Below, one piece after another: positions 18,014 to 26,191 of a DNA stretch of 64,000 bases (position 1 is the first letter of the stretch; every line of letters starts with the position of its first letter). Source of the stretch: JBKEDC01 sp047972995. GTDB lineage: Bacteria > Bacteroidota > Bacteroidia > Bacteroidales > Prolixibacteraceae. Position numbers and translations under genes: made by a program. Below the pieces are notes generated by a model. The model did not search any database. It had not been told where the DNA came from and was given only the letters and a program-made list of their open reading frames with translations. The stretch spans positions 62,001 through 126,000 of the forward strand of contig JBKEBD010000008.1 of NCBI GenBank assembly GCA_047972995.1, in the 5' to 3' direction.

Positions 18014-18835
18014 ATGTGTGCAAAAAAAAGATCGGAACAGAAAGTGATGGTGTATTGTGATTTCTCGGAATCAGACTATCAATCCATTGCCCATGGGATA
18101 CGTATCAGTGAGATTTTTCAATTGGAATTGTGCTTGTTTCATCCGGTAGAAGGAAAAGAAATAGACGCTAAAGCGAATGCACAATTACGCTTGACTAGTT
18201 TAATTAAGCGAGTGAAACCAAATGTTTCTCACATTCCGATGTCGAGTTTGTGCCTAAAAGGAAGCTTGAAAGATACCATAGGCAGAGTTGTTGGTGGTTT
18301 CGATGGCATCGTGCTCGTGTGTGCCAATACCAATTTGAAAATGAAGGTGCAGGCGTTGCAACAGAGTAGGATACCGTTTCTATTTGTGGGAGAAAGCAAA
18401 AGAAAACGATTTGCCTACAAAGAAATTATGGTGCCATTAGATTATCGTAGGGTGATGAAATCAAGCTCATTGTGGGGAACATATTTCGCCCGATTTAACC
18501 ATTCGAATGTTGAGCTGCTAGTGGCTCATGAAACCGATAGTTCAAATAAAAAGAAACTGGAACTCAATATAAAATCGTTTGAGCGAATTATGCGAGGCTT
18601 CGGTTTAGAAACCAAGAAAACCAATGCTTCAAAATCTAGTTTTGCGCTACCCAATGAGGCGTTGTTTCGAGCCAAAGCACAAAAGAGCGACTTGCTGATT
18701 ATTCCTGCTAGTCAGAAAGTCACTCTTTTGGATTTATGGATAGGTTTGCCCGAAACCAAACTTATAAAGCAAGCCGAAGGATTACCTGTGATGTGTATTA
18801 ACCCTTCGCATGATATGCTTGTGCTTTGTGATTAA
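18014..18835 (+). CDS. Universal-stress-protein-like protein, no ATP-binding motif
   Basis: A 273-residue cytoplasmic protein with two weak UspA-like halves: residues ~8-130 (KVMVYCDFSESDYQSIAHGIRIS, then HIPMSSLCLKGSLKDTI) and ~137-265 (EIMVPLDYRRVMKSSSLWGTYFAR, ending in GLPVMCINP). The G-x2-G-x9-G-S/T motif that binds ATP in typical Usp proteins is absent; the equivalent stretch reads PASQKVTLLDLWIGLPE. It is probably a non-nucleotide-binding sensor or binding protein (inference). Its last 4 bases overlap the convergent SDR gene. Confidence 0.7.
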   Translation: MCAKKRSEQKVMVYCDFSESDYQSIAHGIRISEIFQLELCLFHPVEGKEIDAKANAQLRLTSLIKRVKPNVSHIPMSSLCLKGSLKDTIGRVVGGFDGIVLVCANTNLKMKVQALQQSRIPFLFVGESKRKRFAYKEIMVPLDYRRVMKSSSLWGTYFARFNHSNVELLVAHETDSSNKKKLELNIKSFERIMRGFGLETKKTNASKSSFALPNEALFRAKAQKSDLLIIPASQKVTLLDLWIGLPETKLIKQAEGLPVMCINPSHDMLVLCD

Positions 18836-19590
18836 TTCTTATGAAAGTCGCGGGCTGAAGCTTGAGCTGTAGGCATAATGAGCAGATCGTCGATATTTAC
18901 ATGACTAGGACGCGAAGCCATGAACCAAACAGCTTCAGCAACATCGTTGGCACGCAGTGGCTCAAAACCGTTATACACCTCATCGGCTTTTTGTTGGTTG
19001 CCCTTAAAGCGTACGAGCGAGAATTCTGTTTCAACAGCACCGGGGCAAACAGTGCTTACCTTAATGCCATGGGGAAGTAACTCAATGCGCATAGCTTTGC
19101 TTATGGCAGAAACAGCGTGTTTCGAACCGCAGTAAACAGCACCGTTAGGGTAAGATTCTTTGCCCGCTATTGATGATACATTAATAATGTGTCCGAAGCC
19201 TTGAGCAGTCATCCAATTAGAAATTACCTTACTCACATAAAGCAGCCCTTTCACATTTGTATCAATCATGCGTTCCCAATCGTCGGTGTCTCCTTGGCTC
19301 ACGGTACTTAGCCCAACAGCTAGCCCTGCATTGTTGATGAGAATGTCAATATTTCGCCATACTTCAGGAAGACTGTTTAGGCTATCTTCTACTTCTTTTT
19401 TGTTTCGAACATCAAAACATAGAAGCATGACCTCTGCAGCTTGTTTTTGTAGTTCTGCCTGAATTTCTTGCAGTCTATCTTGACGTCTGCCTGTTAAGAT
19501 TAGTCTGTAGTTGTGCTTAGCAAAGAGTTTGGCGCAAGCCATACCTATGCCCGATGTAGCACCTGTTATTAAGACTGTTTTTGTTGTCAT
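18832..19590 (-). CDS. Short-chain dehydrogenase/reductase, YdfG-like
   Basis: A 252-residue classical SDR. The Rossmann glycine motif TGATSGIG (residues ~8-15) is followed by RRQD typical of NADP preference, then NNAG (~86-89), the catalytic Ser in NVSSIAG (~138) and YCGSK (~151-155). It resembles YdfG-type 3-hydroxy acid/serine dehydrogenases, which would act on small 3-hydroxy acids; that substrate is inference. It is transcribed alone, convergent with the Usp-like gene (4-bp overlap) and divergent from the AIR-synthase-like gene, whose promoter overlaps its own. Confidence 0.9.
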   Translation of the reverse strand: MTTKTVLITGATSGIGMACAKLFAKHNYRLILTGRRQDRLQEIQAELQKQAAEVMLLCFDVRNKKEVEDSLNSLPEVWRNIDILINNAGLAVGLSTVSQGDTDDWERMIDTNVKGLLYVSKVISNWMTAQGFGHIINVSSIAGKESYPNGAVYCGSKHAVSAISKAMRIELLPHGIKVSTVCPGAVETEFSLVRFKGNQQKADEVYNGFEPLRANDVAEAVWFMASRPSHVNIDDLLIMPTAQASARDFHKN

Positions 19591-19623
19591 TAGAAATATG
19601 TTTGTAAATTATACTTTGAAAAA

Positions 19624-19654
19624 CCTTGTAAAGATAGCTTACTTGACTATATTT
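19624..19654 (+). promoter_or_regulatory. Promoter of the AIR-synthase-like gene
   Basis: CTTG (19624-19627) and TATATTTG (19647-19654) with an exact 19-bp spacer. A weaker minus-strand TATCTTTA (19628-19635) for the SDR gene lies inside it, so the divergent promoters overlap face to face. Confidence 0.7.
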
Positions 19655-19696
19655 GTTATGATGAAAAGGCTTAACTAATGAAAAAAGAACGGAACT

Positions 19697-20722
19697 ATGA
19701 ACAATCAAATGAAACCCCAAGAGCGATTCTCTATTGACCAAATTGAAGAACCTAAGGATATTAAGGCTGTTATAGCTCAATTAATGAATAATCCCAATAT
19801 TTCGCCAGCAAACTATTTCAATGATTTTAGTTCCGACGAAATGGCGGGAGATGATGGTGAAACAGCCGGATTTGGTATCTATGTGAGCGATGATGGCAGC
19901 ATGGTGTCTATGACTACTCATGCTTATCATCGGAGTTTATCGAAAGATCCAGAACTTTCGGCGGAAATACTTATTAGTAAAGCTTTTCGCCGAATGGTTT
20001 GCTTTGGCGCAAGACCCAAAGTGATGAGTGCATTTTTATATCATGTTGATGTTTCAGATGAAGCGGGAAAAGAAATTGCAGTTGGAGCTAAGCGAGGCAT
20101 CGACAAATGCGCACAACTTTTTGGCGTGAAAGTTGCCGATCGTAAAATACGTTTCGACCATTTTAAAGAAACAGGAAAGCCCACACTCATTATTACGGCA
20201 GTGGGGAAAATTGAAGAAACAAGCAAATTATTAACGCACAAGTTTAAACAAAAAGGAAGTAATTTGTTTGTAATAGGAGAGTCGAAAAATGACATTAACG
20301 CTTCGGAATACTTGCAGTTTTATCATCGAGTGCAGAATGAAGATTTTCCTATTTTTGATTTGAATCAAGAGGAACAGTTTCATCGCATTATGCCTGAACT
20401 CATTGCACAAGATTTGATTTCGTCGGCAATTCCTGTGGGTAGAGGCGGATTGTTTTTCTCTTTGATTAGAGCTGCTATACCGGCTAAGTTAGGTTTTGAT
20501 ATTACCACCGATGTGGAAATAAGAAGCGATGCTTTTCTTTTTGGCGAGTCAATGGGGCGTTTAATTGTGGGCGTTCCCGACGATAAGGTGGTAGATTTTG
20601 TAGATTATATGCAAACAACAGATATGTCATTCTTCACTTTGGGGCACACCACTAAAGGAGAAATACGAATAGATGATGAATCATATGGGTTCATTAGTCC
20701 TCACCAACTCCCCCTTGAGTGA
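19697..20722 (+). CDS. AIR synthase-related (PurM-like) protein
   Basis: A 341-residue protein with the two-part fold of aminoimidazole ribonucleotide synthases: an N-terminal AIRS-like region (residues ~50-150, including SAFLYHVDVSDEAGKEIA) and a C-terminal region with the Gly-rich loop SAIPVGRGGLFFSLIRAA and a closing motif GEIRIDDESYGF. It is shorter and divergent from PurM, so a direct role in purine synthesis is not supported; Bacteroidota genomes carry such genes annotated only as AIR synthase-related. The last ~27 bases including the stop lie within a repeat element (20696-20810). Confidence 0.75.
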   Translation: MNNQMKPQERFSIDQIEEPKDIKAVIAQLMNNPNISPANYFNDFSSDEMAGDDGETAGFGIYVSDDGSMVSMTTHAYHRSLSKDPELSAEILISKAFRRMVCFGARPKVMSAFLYHVDVSDEAGKEIAVGAKRGIDKCAQLFGVKVADRKIRFDHFKETGKPTLIITAVGKIEETSKLLTHKFKQKGSNLFVIGESKNDINASEYLQFYHRVQNEDFPIFDLNQEEQFHRIMPELIAQDLISSAIPVGRGGLFFSLIRAAIPAKLGFDITTDVEIRSDAFLFGESMGRLIVGVPDDKVVDFVDYMQTTDMSFFTLGHTTKGEIRIDDESYGFISPHQLPLE

Positions 20723-20810
20723 GAGTGCAGCAATGCATAAACAGATATAGAAATAGATTAAATAAACCCCAATTCTATTATTCCTCTCTATGGGGAGGAT
20801 AGGAGGGCTT
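20696..20810 (+). repeat. Inverted-repeat element, diverged copy
   Basis: The left half (AGTCCTCACCAACTCCCCCT, then GAGTGAGAGTGCAGCAATGC) and the right half (TCTCTATGGGGAGGATAGGA) match, with substitutions, the two halves of the element at 30385-30511. It lies between two plus-strand genes and its left arm includes the stop codon of the upstream gene. Confidence 0.6.
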
Positions 20811-20827
20811 AACTCAACAATTCAGAA

Positions 20828-21550
20828 ATGGAAGTATCACCTTATCAGGATTCAGATAAGAATAAGAAAGCGCAAGTGGAGGAAATGTTCGACAACATTG
20901 CGCCAAAGTATGATTTCTTAAACCACTCATTGAGCTTAGGTATTGATAAGCTATGGCGCAAAAAAGCCATTCGAATTTTAGCTAAGTTTTCACCTAAAAC
21001 CATTCTAGATGTAGCTAGCGGAACAGGCGATTTTGCAGTGGCCGCTACAAAGCTAAAGCCACAGAGGGTGGTGGGCTTCGATTTGTCGGAGCAAATGCTA
21101 AAGGTTGGTGAAGAAAAAGTGGCTAAGAAAGGATTGCAAGAGATCATTAGCTTTCAAAAAGGCGATTCGGAACAAATGCCATTTGGCACGGCAAGTTTCG
21201 ATGCGATTACTTGTGGCTTTGGTGTGCGAAATTTTGAGCATTTAGAAAAAGGATTGCATGAGTTTCATCGGGTGTTAAAAGACGATGGTGTAGCTCTTAT
21301 TTTAGAGTTTTCAAAGCCCAAATATTTCCCATTTAAGCAACTGTATTTCTTTTATTTCTTCCGAATATTGCCATTCTTAGGTAAAATGATTTCAAAAGAT
21401 GCTGCAGCATACAGCTACTTGCCCAAATCGGTGATGAATTTTGCAGAAGATGAGCAGTTCATGCAAATTATGACACAAATTGGTTTCAGAGAAGTTAAAC
21501 AGTGGCGCTTAACTTGTGGTATTGCAACGATTTATTTAGGTAGAAAATAG
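20828..21550 (+). CDS. menG: Demethylmenaquinone methyltransferase (MenG/UbiE)
   Basis: The enzyme methylates demethylmenaquinol with S-adenosylmethionine, the last step of menaquinone synthesis, at the inner membrane face. The 240-residue product has the N-terminal family signature VEEMFDNIAPKYDFLNHSLSLGID, SAM motif I LDVASGTGDFA (residues ~60-70), and the second signature ITCGFGVRNFEHLEKGL. No ubiquinone pathway gene is present, so menaquinone is the likely product. It lies 64 bp upstream of porT, an order common in Bacteroidota. Confidence 0.94.
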   Translation: MEVSPYQDSDKNKKAQVEEMFDNIAPKYDFLNHSLSLGIDKLWRKKAIRILAKFSPKTILDVASGTGDFAVAATKLKPQRVVGFDLSEQMLKVGEEKVAKKGLQEIISFQKGDSEQMPFGTASFDAITCGFGVRNFEHLEKGLHEFHRVLKDDGVALILEFSKPKYFPFKQLYFFYFFRILPFLGKMISKDAAAYSYLPKSVMNFAEDEQFMQIMTQIGFREVKQWRLTCGIATIYLGRK

Positions 21551-21558
21551 TATTCCAC

Positions 21559-21566
21559 TATCTTTG
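21559..21566 (+). promoter_or_regulatory. TATCTTTG -7 element upstream of porT
   Basis: A perfect TAnnTTTG match 48 bp before the porT start and just after the menG stop. No clear -33 box at 19 bp. Confidence 0.45.
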
Positions 21567-21613
21567 TGGCTTAATCTTTGTTGTAGAAGAGTAGAAATAA
21601 AAATAAAAACAGA

Positions 21614-22393
21614 TTGAAAAGGATTGTATTCTTTCTTGCTTTGTTCTTCATGTGTGCATGGGCAAATGCACAACGAAAACACGTGCTAAATCTTTCCACC
21701 TATGATAACAAAAAGTTTCATTGGGGGTTCTCATTAGGATTGAACTCCGTGGATTATCGTATGCATTTCTATCCAACTATGGGAGATAATCCTAATTTTG
21801 CGTACGACCCAAGATGGGCTAGCGATTTAAATCAGGTTGTTTCTACCGATAGAGTGAGAGCAGATTTAACAAGTGTGAAATCGGGGTTTACGGTGGCAAT
21901 TATCACCGACTTTCGATTGGGCAGATATTTCAATTTGCGCTTTTTACCTGGACTTTCATTCGGAGAACGCCAGCTAGTTTATACTTACAACGGCAAGTAT
22001 ATGCCGATACATAATATATACACAGGATCTGTTGATCAACAGTATGTTCCAGTGCATTCCACTTATTTGGAGTTTCCTGTGCTTATAAAATATAAATCAA
22101 GTCGACTAAATAACCAAGCACCATATTTGATTGGGGGATTAGCCTACCGTCAAGATGTGTCGAGAACAGGAGAGGAAGACTTGCTAAATCTTTACGGTGG
22201 CAGCTTTTATTTGGAGTTTGGTATTGGGTTAGACAGCTATTTGCCATTCTTTAAATTTTCTACAGAATTAAAATTTAGCTTGGGTTTACAAAGTTTAATT
22301 GCTGATGCATCGCCAGATCAGCGTGCGTATTACTCGCAAGCCATAGAGTCGATAGCATCTAATATCTTTACCTTGAGTTTTCACTTCGAGTAA
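21614..22393 (+). CDS. porT: Type IX secretion outer-membrane protein PorT
   Basis: A 259-residue exported barrel protein (signal peptide ending at ANAQ, residue ~19). It matches PorT: after the signal, the mature chain has KKFHWGFSLGLNSVDYRMHF, followed by FRLGRYFNLRFLPGLSFGER and an SSRLNNQAPYLIGGLAYRQD block. PorT is needed for secretion by the type IX system; the exact step is not settled. The start codon is TTG at 21614, the only start that keeps the full signal peptide. Conserved position after menG supports the call, and the CHU_C protein at 48670-49944 is a likely cargo of the system. Confidence 0.92.
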   Translation: MKRIVFFLALFFMCAWANAQRKHVLNLSTYDNKKFHWGFSLGLNSVDYRMHFYPTMGDNPNFAYDPRWASDLNQVVSTDRVRADLTSVKSGFTVAIITDFRLGRYFNLRFLPGLSFGERQLVYTYNGKYMPIHNIYTGSVDQQYVPVHSTYLEFPVLIKYKSSRLNNQAPYLIGGLAYRQDVSRTGEEDLLNLYGGSFYLEFGIGLDSYLPFFKFSTELKFSLGLQSLIADASPDQRAYYSQAIESIASNIFTLSFHFE

Positions 22394-22404
22394 AAAAAAC
22401 AATC

Positions 22405-23958
22405 ATGATTACAGATTTAAATCTTTCGCTGAGTCCCAAAGAGGCCTCGGCTTCGAGTTATTATATAGCAGAGGTGGCAAAAAAGCTTCACGTTCGTGTG
22501 GATGAAATATCGCACATTGTCGAGCGAAGACGTTCTATCGATGCTCGACAACGAAATATAAAAATTAATTTGTCGGTTCGCGTTTATGTGGGTGAAGAAC
22601 CCAAAGAAGAACGTGAAACTTACAATTATCCCGATGTGAGTACTGCACCTGAGATTATTGTGGTTGGAAGTGGTCCTGCGGGATTGTTTGCTGCGCTGCG
22701 TTTGATAGAGAACGGTTATCGTCCGATTGTTCTAGAGCGGGGGAAAGATGTAAGAGAACGTAAAAAAGATGTAGCGCAAATTTACCGTCAGCATTTGGTG
22801 AATCCAGATTCTAACTACGGGTTTGGAGAAGGAGGAGCAGGAACTTATTCTGATGGGAAGCTATATACAAGATCGAAGAAACGTGGTAACTCGCGCAAGA
22901 TACTCGAAGTTTTAGTGCAATTTGGAGCTAATCCAGACATTCTTATCGATGCTCATCCTCATGTGGGAACAGATAAGTTACCTCGCGTGATTGAAAACAT
23001 CCGCAAGCAAATTATCAGTTCGGGGGGCGAGGTGCATTTTAATAGTAGGGTGGAAGACTTACTATTGGAAGGTAAAAAATGTAGAGGTGTGAAAATGGCT
23101 AATGGCGAAGTGTTGAAAGCGAGAGCTGTTATCTTAGCCACAGGACATTCGGCACGTGATGTATATGAAATGCTTCAACGCAATGAAGTAGAGTTGGAAG
23201 ATAAATCATTTGCAGTGGGAGTTCGCATTGAGCATCCTCAGGCGTTGATTGATAGTATACAATATAAGAGAGAGGAGAGAGGACCTTATCTTCCGGCTGC
23301 GGCTTATTCGTTTGTCGAGCAAGTGGAAGGTAGAGGGGTATATTCATTTTGTATGTGTCCCGGGGGATTCATCGTGCCGGCATCAACCTCTCCGGGTGAG
23401 ATGGTGGTGAATGGAATGTCGCCTTCTTTACGCAATTCACCATTTGCAAACTCGGGTTTTGTAGTGGAAGTGCGAATGGAAGATTTGAAGAAATACGAAA
23501 AGTACCAAGAATTTGCAGGCTTAGAATTTCAGCGAGAGATTGAGCGACATTGTTTTCAACTCAACGATGGTACACAGTTTGCCCCAGCTCAGCGAATTTC
23601 AGATTTTGTGAGTGGAAAGCCATCATCGAGCTTGCCGGAATCTTCTTTTCGTCCGGGACTTGTTTCTCGAAATCTACATCAAGAATTGCCTCAAGCTGTC
23701 GCCGAAAAATTGCAACAAGGGATTGTGCAAATAAATAAGAAATCAAAAGGATTCAATACTGCTGAGGGAATTGTAGCTGCTGTGGAATCGCGCACCTCAT
23801 CGCCCATTCGCATACCTAGAGATGCTGATACTTTATGTCATATTCAGATTAAGGGCTTGTATCCTTGCGGAGAAGGAGCGGGTTATGCTGGTGGTATTGT
23901 GTCTTCAGCCATCGATGGCGAACGCAGTGCTGATGCCATTAAAAATTTATTGGGCTAA
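22405..23958 (+). CDS. FAD-dependent oxidoreductase of COG2509
   Basis: A 517-residue flavoprotein. An N-terminal ~85-residue region precedes the FAD Rossmann motif VVGSGPAGLFAALRL (residues ~92-106), which is followed by the conserved block YGFGEGGAGTYSDGKLYTR and a late SPIRIPRD/GLYPCGEGAGYAGGIVSSAIDG motif that closes the FAD site. This matches the uncharacterised FAD-dependent dehydrogenases of COG2509; the substrate is unknown. It is 11 bp after porT and so is probably co-transcribed; a terminator follows at 24061-24106. Confidence 0.9.
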   Translation: MITDLNLSLSPKEASASSYYIAEVAKKLHVRVDEISHIVERRRSIDARQRNIKINLSVRVYVGEEPKEERETYNYPDVSTAPEIIVVGSGPAGLFAALRLIENGYRPIVLERGKDVRERKKDVAQIYRQHLVNPDSNYGFGEGGAGTYSDGKLYTRSKKRGNSRKILEVLVQFGANPDILIDAHPHVGTDKLPRVIENIRKQIISSGGEVHFNSRVEDLLLEGKKCRGVKMANGEVLKARAVILATGHSARDVYEMLQRNEVELEDKSFAVGVRIEHPQALIDSIQYKREERGPYLPAAAYSFVEQVEGRGVYSFCMCPGGFIVPASTSPGEMVVNGMSPSLRNSPFANSGFVVEVRMEDLKKYEKYQEFAGLEFQREIERHCFQLNDGTQFAPAQRISDFVSGKPSSSLPESSFRPGLVSRNLHQELPQAVAEKLQQGIVQINKKSKGFNTAEGIVAAVESRTSSPIRIPRDADTLCHIQIKGLYPCGEGAGYAGGIVSSAIDGERSADAIKNLLG

Positions 23959-24060
23959 TTAGCTTTGCGGCAGTACCGGTATAGTTGATTTTGTTAAGAT
24001 ACATTGTGTAAACTGTATTTTTAGTGTTAGCAAAAGTTCATACTATGTTAAATAATTAAA

Positions 24061-24106
24061 AACTTAGGAAACTTAGAACATATTTTAAGTTTCCTAAGTT
24101 TTTTTT
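24061..24106 (+). terminator. Terminator that also forms a possible TetR operator
   Basis: A perfect 15-bp inverted repeat (24061-24075 with 24086-24100) followed by a T-run serves as terminator of the flavoprotein gene. It also sits directly upstream of the tetR -7 box (24112-24119), where an autorepressor would bind, and its left arm holds two copies of AAACTTAG. Confidence 0.8.
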
Positions 24107-24111
24107 GTTTA

Positions 24112-24119
24112 TATATTTG
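24112..24119 (+). promoter_or_regulatory. TATATTTG -7 element of the TetR gene
   Basis: A perfect TAnnTTTG box 4 nt before the ATG at 24124, implying a very short or absent 5' leader. Its -33 region would fall in the right arm of the preceding hairpin. Confidence 0.55.
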
Positions 24120-24123
24120 CCAC

Positions 24124-24762
24124 ATGGAAGAACGTAATCAAGAAGTAATCAAGAAGGCCTTTGAGCTATTTGGGCAGTATGGCATAAAAAGTGTTAGCAT
24201 GGACGATATAGCAAGGGAACTGGCTATATCGAAGAAGACATTGTATAACCTAGTGAAAGATAAAAATAGCTTGGTTATGGATGTGATTGACTACATGAGA
24301 GATATCTTTAAAGAATCATTAGAAGTGTTTCATAATGAAAAATATAATGCCATAGAGCAGTTTTTTCAGATGGGGCAAAGCATGGATGCCACCTTTGGTA
24401 GCATTCAACCTGCTTTTGTGCGTGATTTACAAAAATATCATCCTGAAGCGAGTCGAATTGTGGTGGAAGAAAAAAAAGAAATTCAGGAAGCTGCATTTTT
24501 AGCTAATGTTCAACATGGGCAAGCGGCTGGCATATATCAAGAGGATGTTGATGGTGAAATTGTGGCTAGGATTCTATTGACTCTTCAATTGCACCTGCTC
24601 GGACCAATGCTGAAGAATGAAGCCGCAACAGAAATGGTTTTTAGAAAAGAGGGCTTGCACCGAGAAGTACTCAAATATCATTTTCGAGCCATATGCACCC
24701 CTAAAGGGATGGAAGAATTGAAACGCCAAGGTGAGAAGTGGCAAAGAGAATGTAATTGCTAA
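24124..24762 (+). CDS. TetR/AcrR-family transcriptional regulator
   Basis: A 212-residue regulator with the N-terminal TetR helix-turn-helix: VIKKAFELFGQYGIKSVSMDDIARELAISKKTLYNLV-type segment at residues ~7-45, followed by a helical ligand-binding domain with no recognisable ligand. It precedes the TolC/MFP/RND genes by 65 bp on the same strand, so it most likely represses its own efflux operon and is released by a pump substrate (inference from context). Confidence 0.9.
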   Translation: MEERNQEVIKKAFELFGQYGIKSVSMDDIARELAISKKTLYNLVKDKNSLVMDVIDYMRDIFKESLEVFHNEKYNAIEQFFQMGQSMDATFGSIQPAFVRDLQKYHPEASRIVVEEKKEIQEAAFLANVQHGQAAGIYQEDVDGEIVARILLTLQLHLLGPMLKNEAATEMVFRKEGLHREVLKYHFRAICTPKGMEELKRQGEKWQRECNC

Positions 24763-24826
24763 TGCAGGGCGAAGGCTCAATAAAGCGAAAAAACGAAATT
24801 TAATTTAAAACTAGAAATAATAGAAA

Positions 24827-26164
24827 ATGAGAATCAGAACACTACTATGTTCAGCATTGTTGTTGATGGGAGGGCAAGTTTTTGCTTTCTCGCCACGAGT
24901 GAATCAGCAAGAAAACAGTGCAGAAGAACCAGCGGAAAGCTATGTGCTGAGTTTAGACCAAGCCAAGGAAATGTCATTGGAGTATAACAGATCGTTGAAA
25001 AATGCAGGCTTGACCATTGAGCAAGCCAATGCTTCAACTTGGGAAGCCATATCGCAAGGTTTGCCACAGTTGAGCGCCACAGTTGATTATTCATCGTTTT
25101 TTGGAGCTTCCAACTCTATGGAAATGGCACCGGGTGCATCAACAATAATTGAGTTTAACAACACTAGTAACCTCAACCTAACAGCATCGCAATTGCTTTT
25201 TAGCGGTTCTTACATTGTGGGTTTGCAAACTGCCAAACTGTATGAAGCAATGGTAGCTAAATCGGCAGAAAAAACCGAATTAGATGTTAAGCAACAAGTG
25301 GCTGATGCTTATTATGCTATTTTGTTGGCCGAGAAAACAAAAGAAATCTTAGAGCAAAACTTAGCTAATGTTATTGATCTTCGCGATAAAACAGAGCAAA
25401 TGTACAATGCAGGAGTAGCAGAGCTTACCGATGTAGATCAATTGTCGATTCAAGTAACGATGTTGGAAAGCTCTTTGAGAACTACAGCACGCCAAACTTC
25501 ATTGGCTTACGATTTGCTCAAATTGCAAATCGGTATTTCTCCTTTGTCAGATGTAGAGTTGAATCAAACCATGGATGATTTTTTCTTGCCAGAGAATTTC
25601 TATGCTGCTTTATTGAGAGCATTCAATGTGGCAGAAAATGTAGATTATCAATTGGTGGAGCAACAAGTGGCACTAACCGATAAGCAAGTTTCATTGGCTA
25701 AAATGGAATATTTGCCAACGATTGCAGCAGGCTATAATTATTTGTATCAAATTATTGAGCCAAACTTCAACATGACGCCTAAAAACACCTTGCAGTTGAA
25801 CATGAGTATTCCGATTTTCTCTTCGGGGCAGCGCAAAGCAAAAGTGAGCCAAGCAAAAATAGATTGGGAAATGGCTGAAAACAACCGTTTGCAATTGAAT
25901 GATGCTTTGTTGACACAAGATCGCACCATCAAAACAAACTTGAAAACAGCGCTCGACCAATATGAAGCACAAGAGAAAAATGTGGAAGTAGCTAAACGTG
26001 TTTTCGATAATATCAATAGAAAATATGAAGCAGGTATGGTGTCGAGTTTAGATTTAACTACAGCCAACACCAATTACTTAAATGCCGAATCAAGCTACAT
26101 TCAAGCTATGCTAGATGTGCTTAAAGCATATGTAGAAATTGAAAGATTCTACAACACAATCTAA
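24827..26164 (+). CDS. TolC-family outer-membrane efflux protein
   Basis: A 445-residue exported protein (signal peptide ending near VFA, residue ~20) of the outer-membrane factor family. Two homologous helical halves are visible: each begins with an AxxxSLxxxxSL-type helix (LDQAKEMSLEYNRSLKNAGL and the later VSLAKMEYLPTIAAGYNY) and has the Ala/Gln/Asn-rich coiled coil that forms the periplasmic tunnel. It is the first structural gene of an efflux operon with an adaptor (28 bp on) and RND pump (40 bp on). Confidence 0.93.
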   Translation: MRIRTLLCSALLLMGGQVFAFSPRVNQQENSAEEPAESYVLSLDQAKEMSLEYNRSLKNAGLTIEQANASTWEAISQGLPQLSATVDYSSFFGASNSMEMAPGASTIIEFNNTSNLNLTASQLLFSGSYIVGLQTAKLYEAMVAKSAEKTELDVKQQVADAYYAILLAEKTKEILEQNLANVIDLRDKTEQMYNAGVAELTDVDQLSIQVTMLESSLRTTARQTSLAYDLLKLQIGISPLSDVELNQTMDDFFLPENFYAALLRAFNVAENVDYQLVEQQVALTDKQVSLAKMEYLPTIAAGYNYLYQIIEPNFNMTPKNTLQLNMSIPIFSSGQRKAKVSQAKIDWEMAENNRLQLNDALLTQDRTIKTNLKTALDQYEAQEKNVEVAKRVFDNINRKYEAGMVSSLDLTTANTNYLNAESSYIQAMLDVLKAYVEIERFYNTI

Positions 26165-26191
26165 TTAAAATAACAATAACAGAAATAGAAA

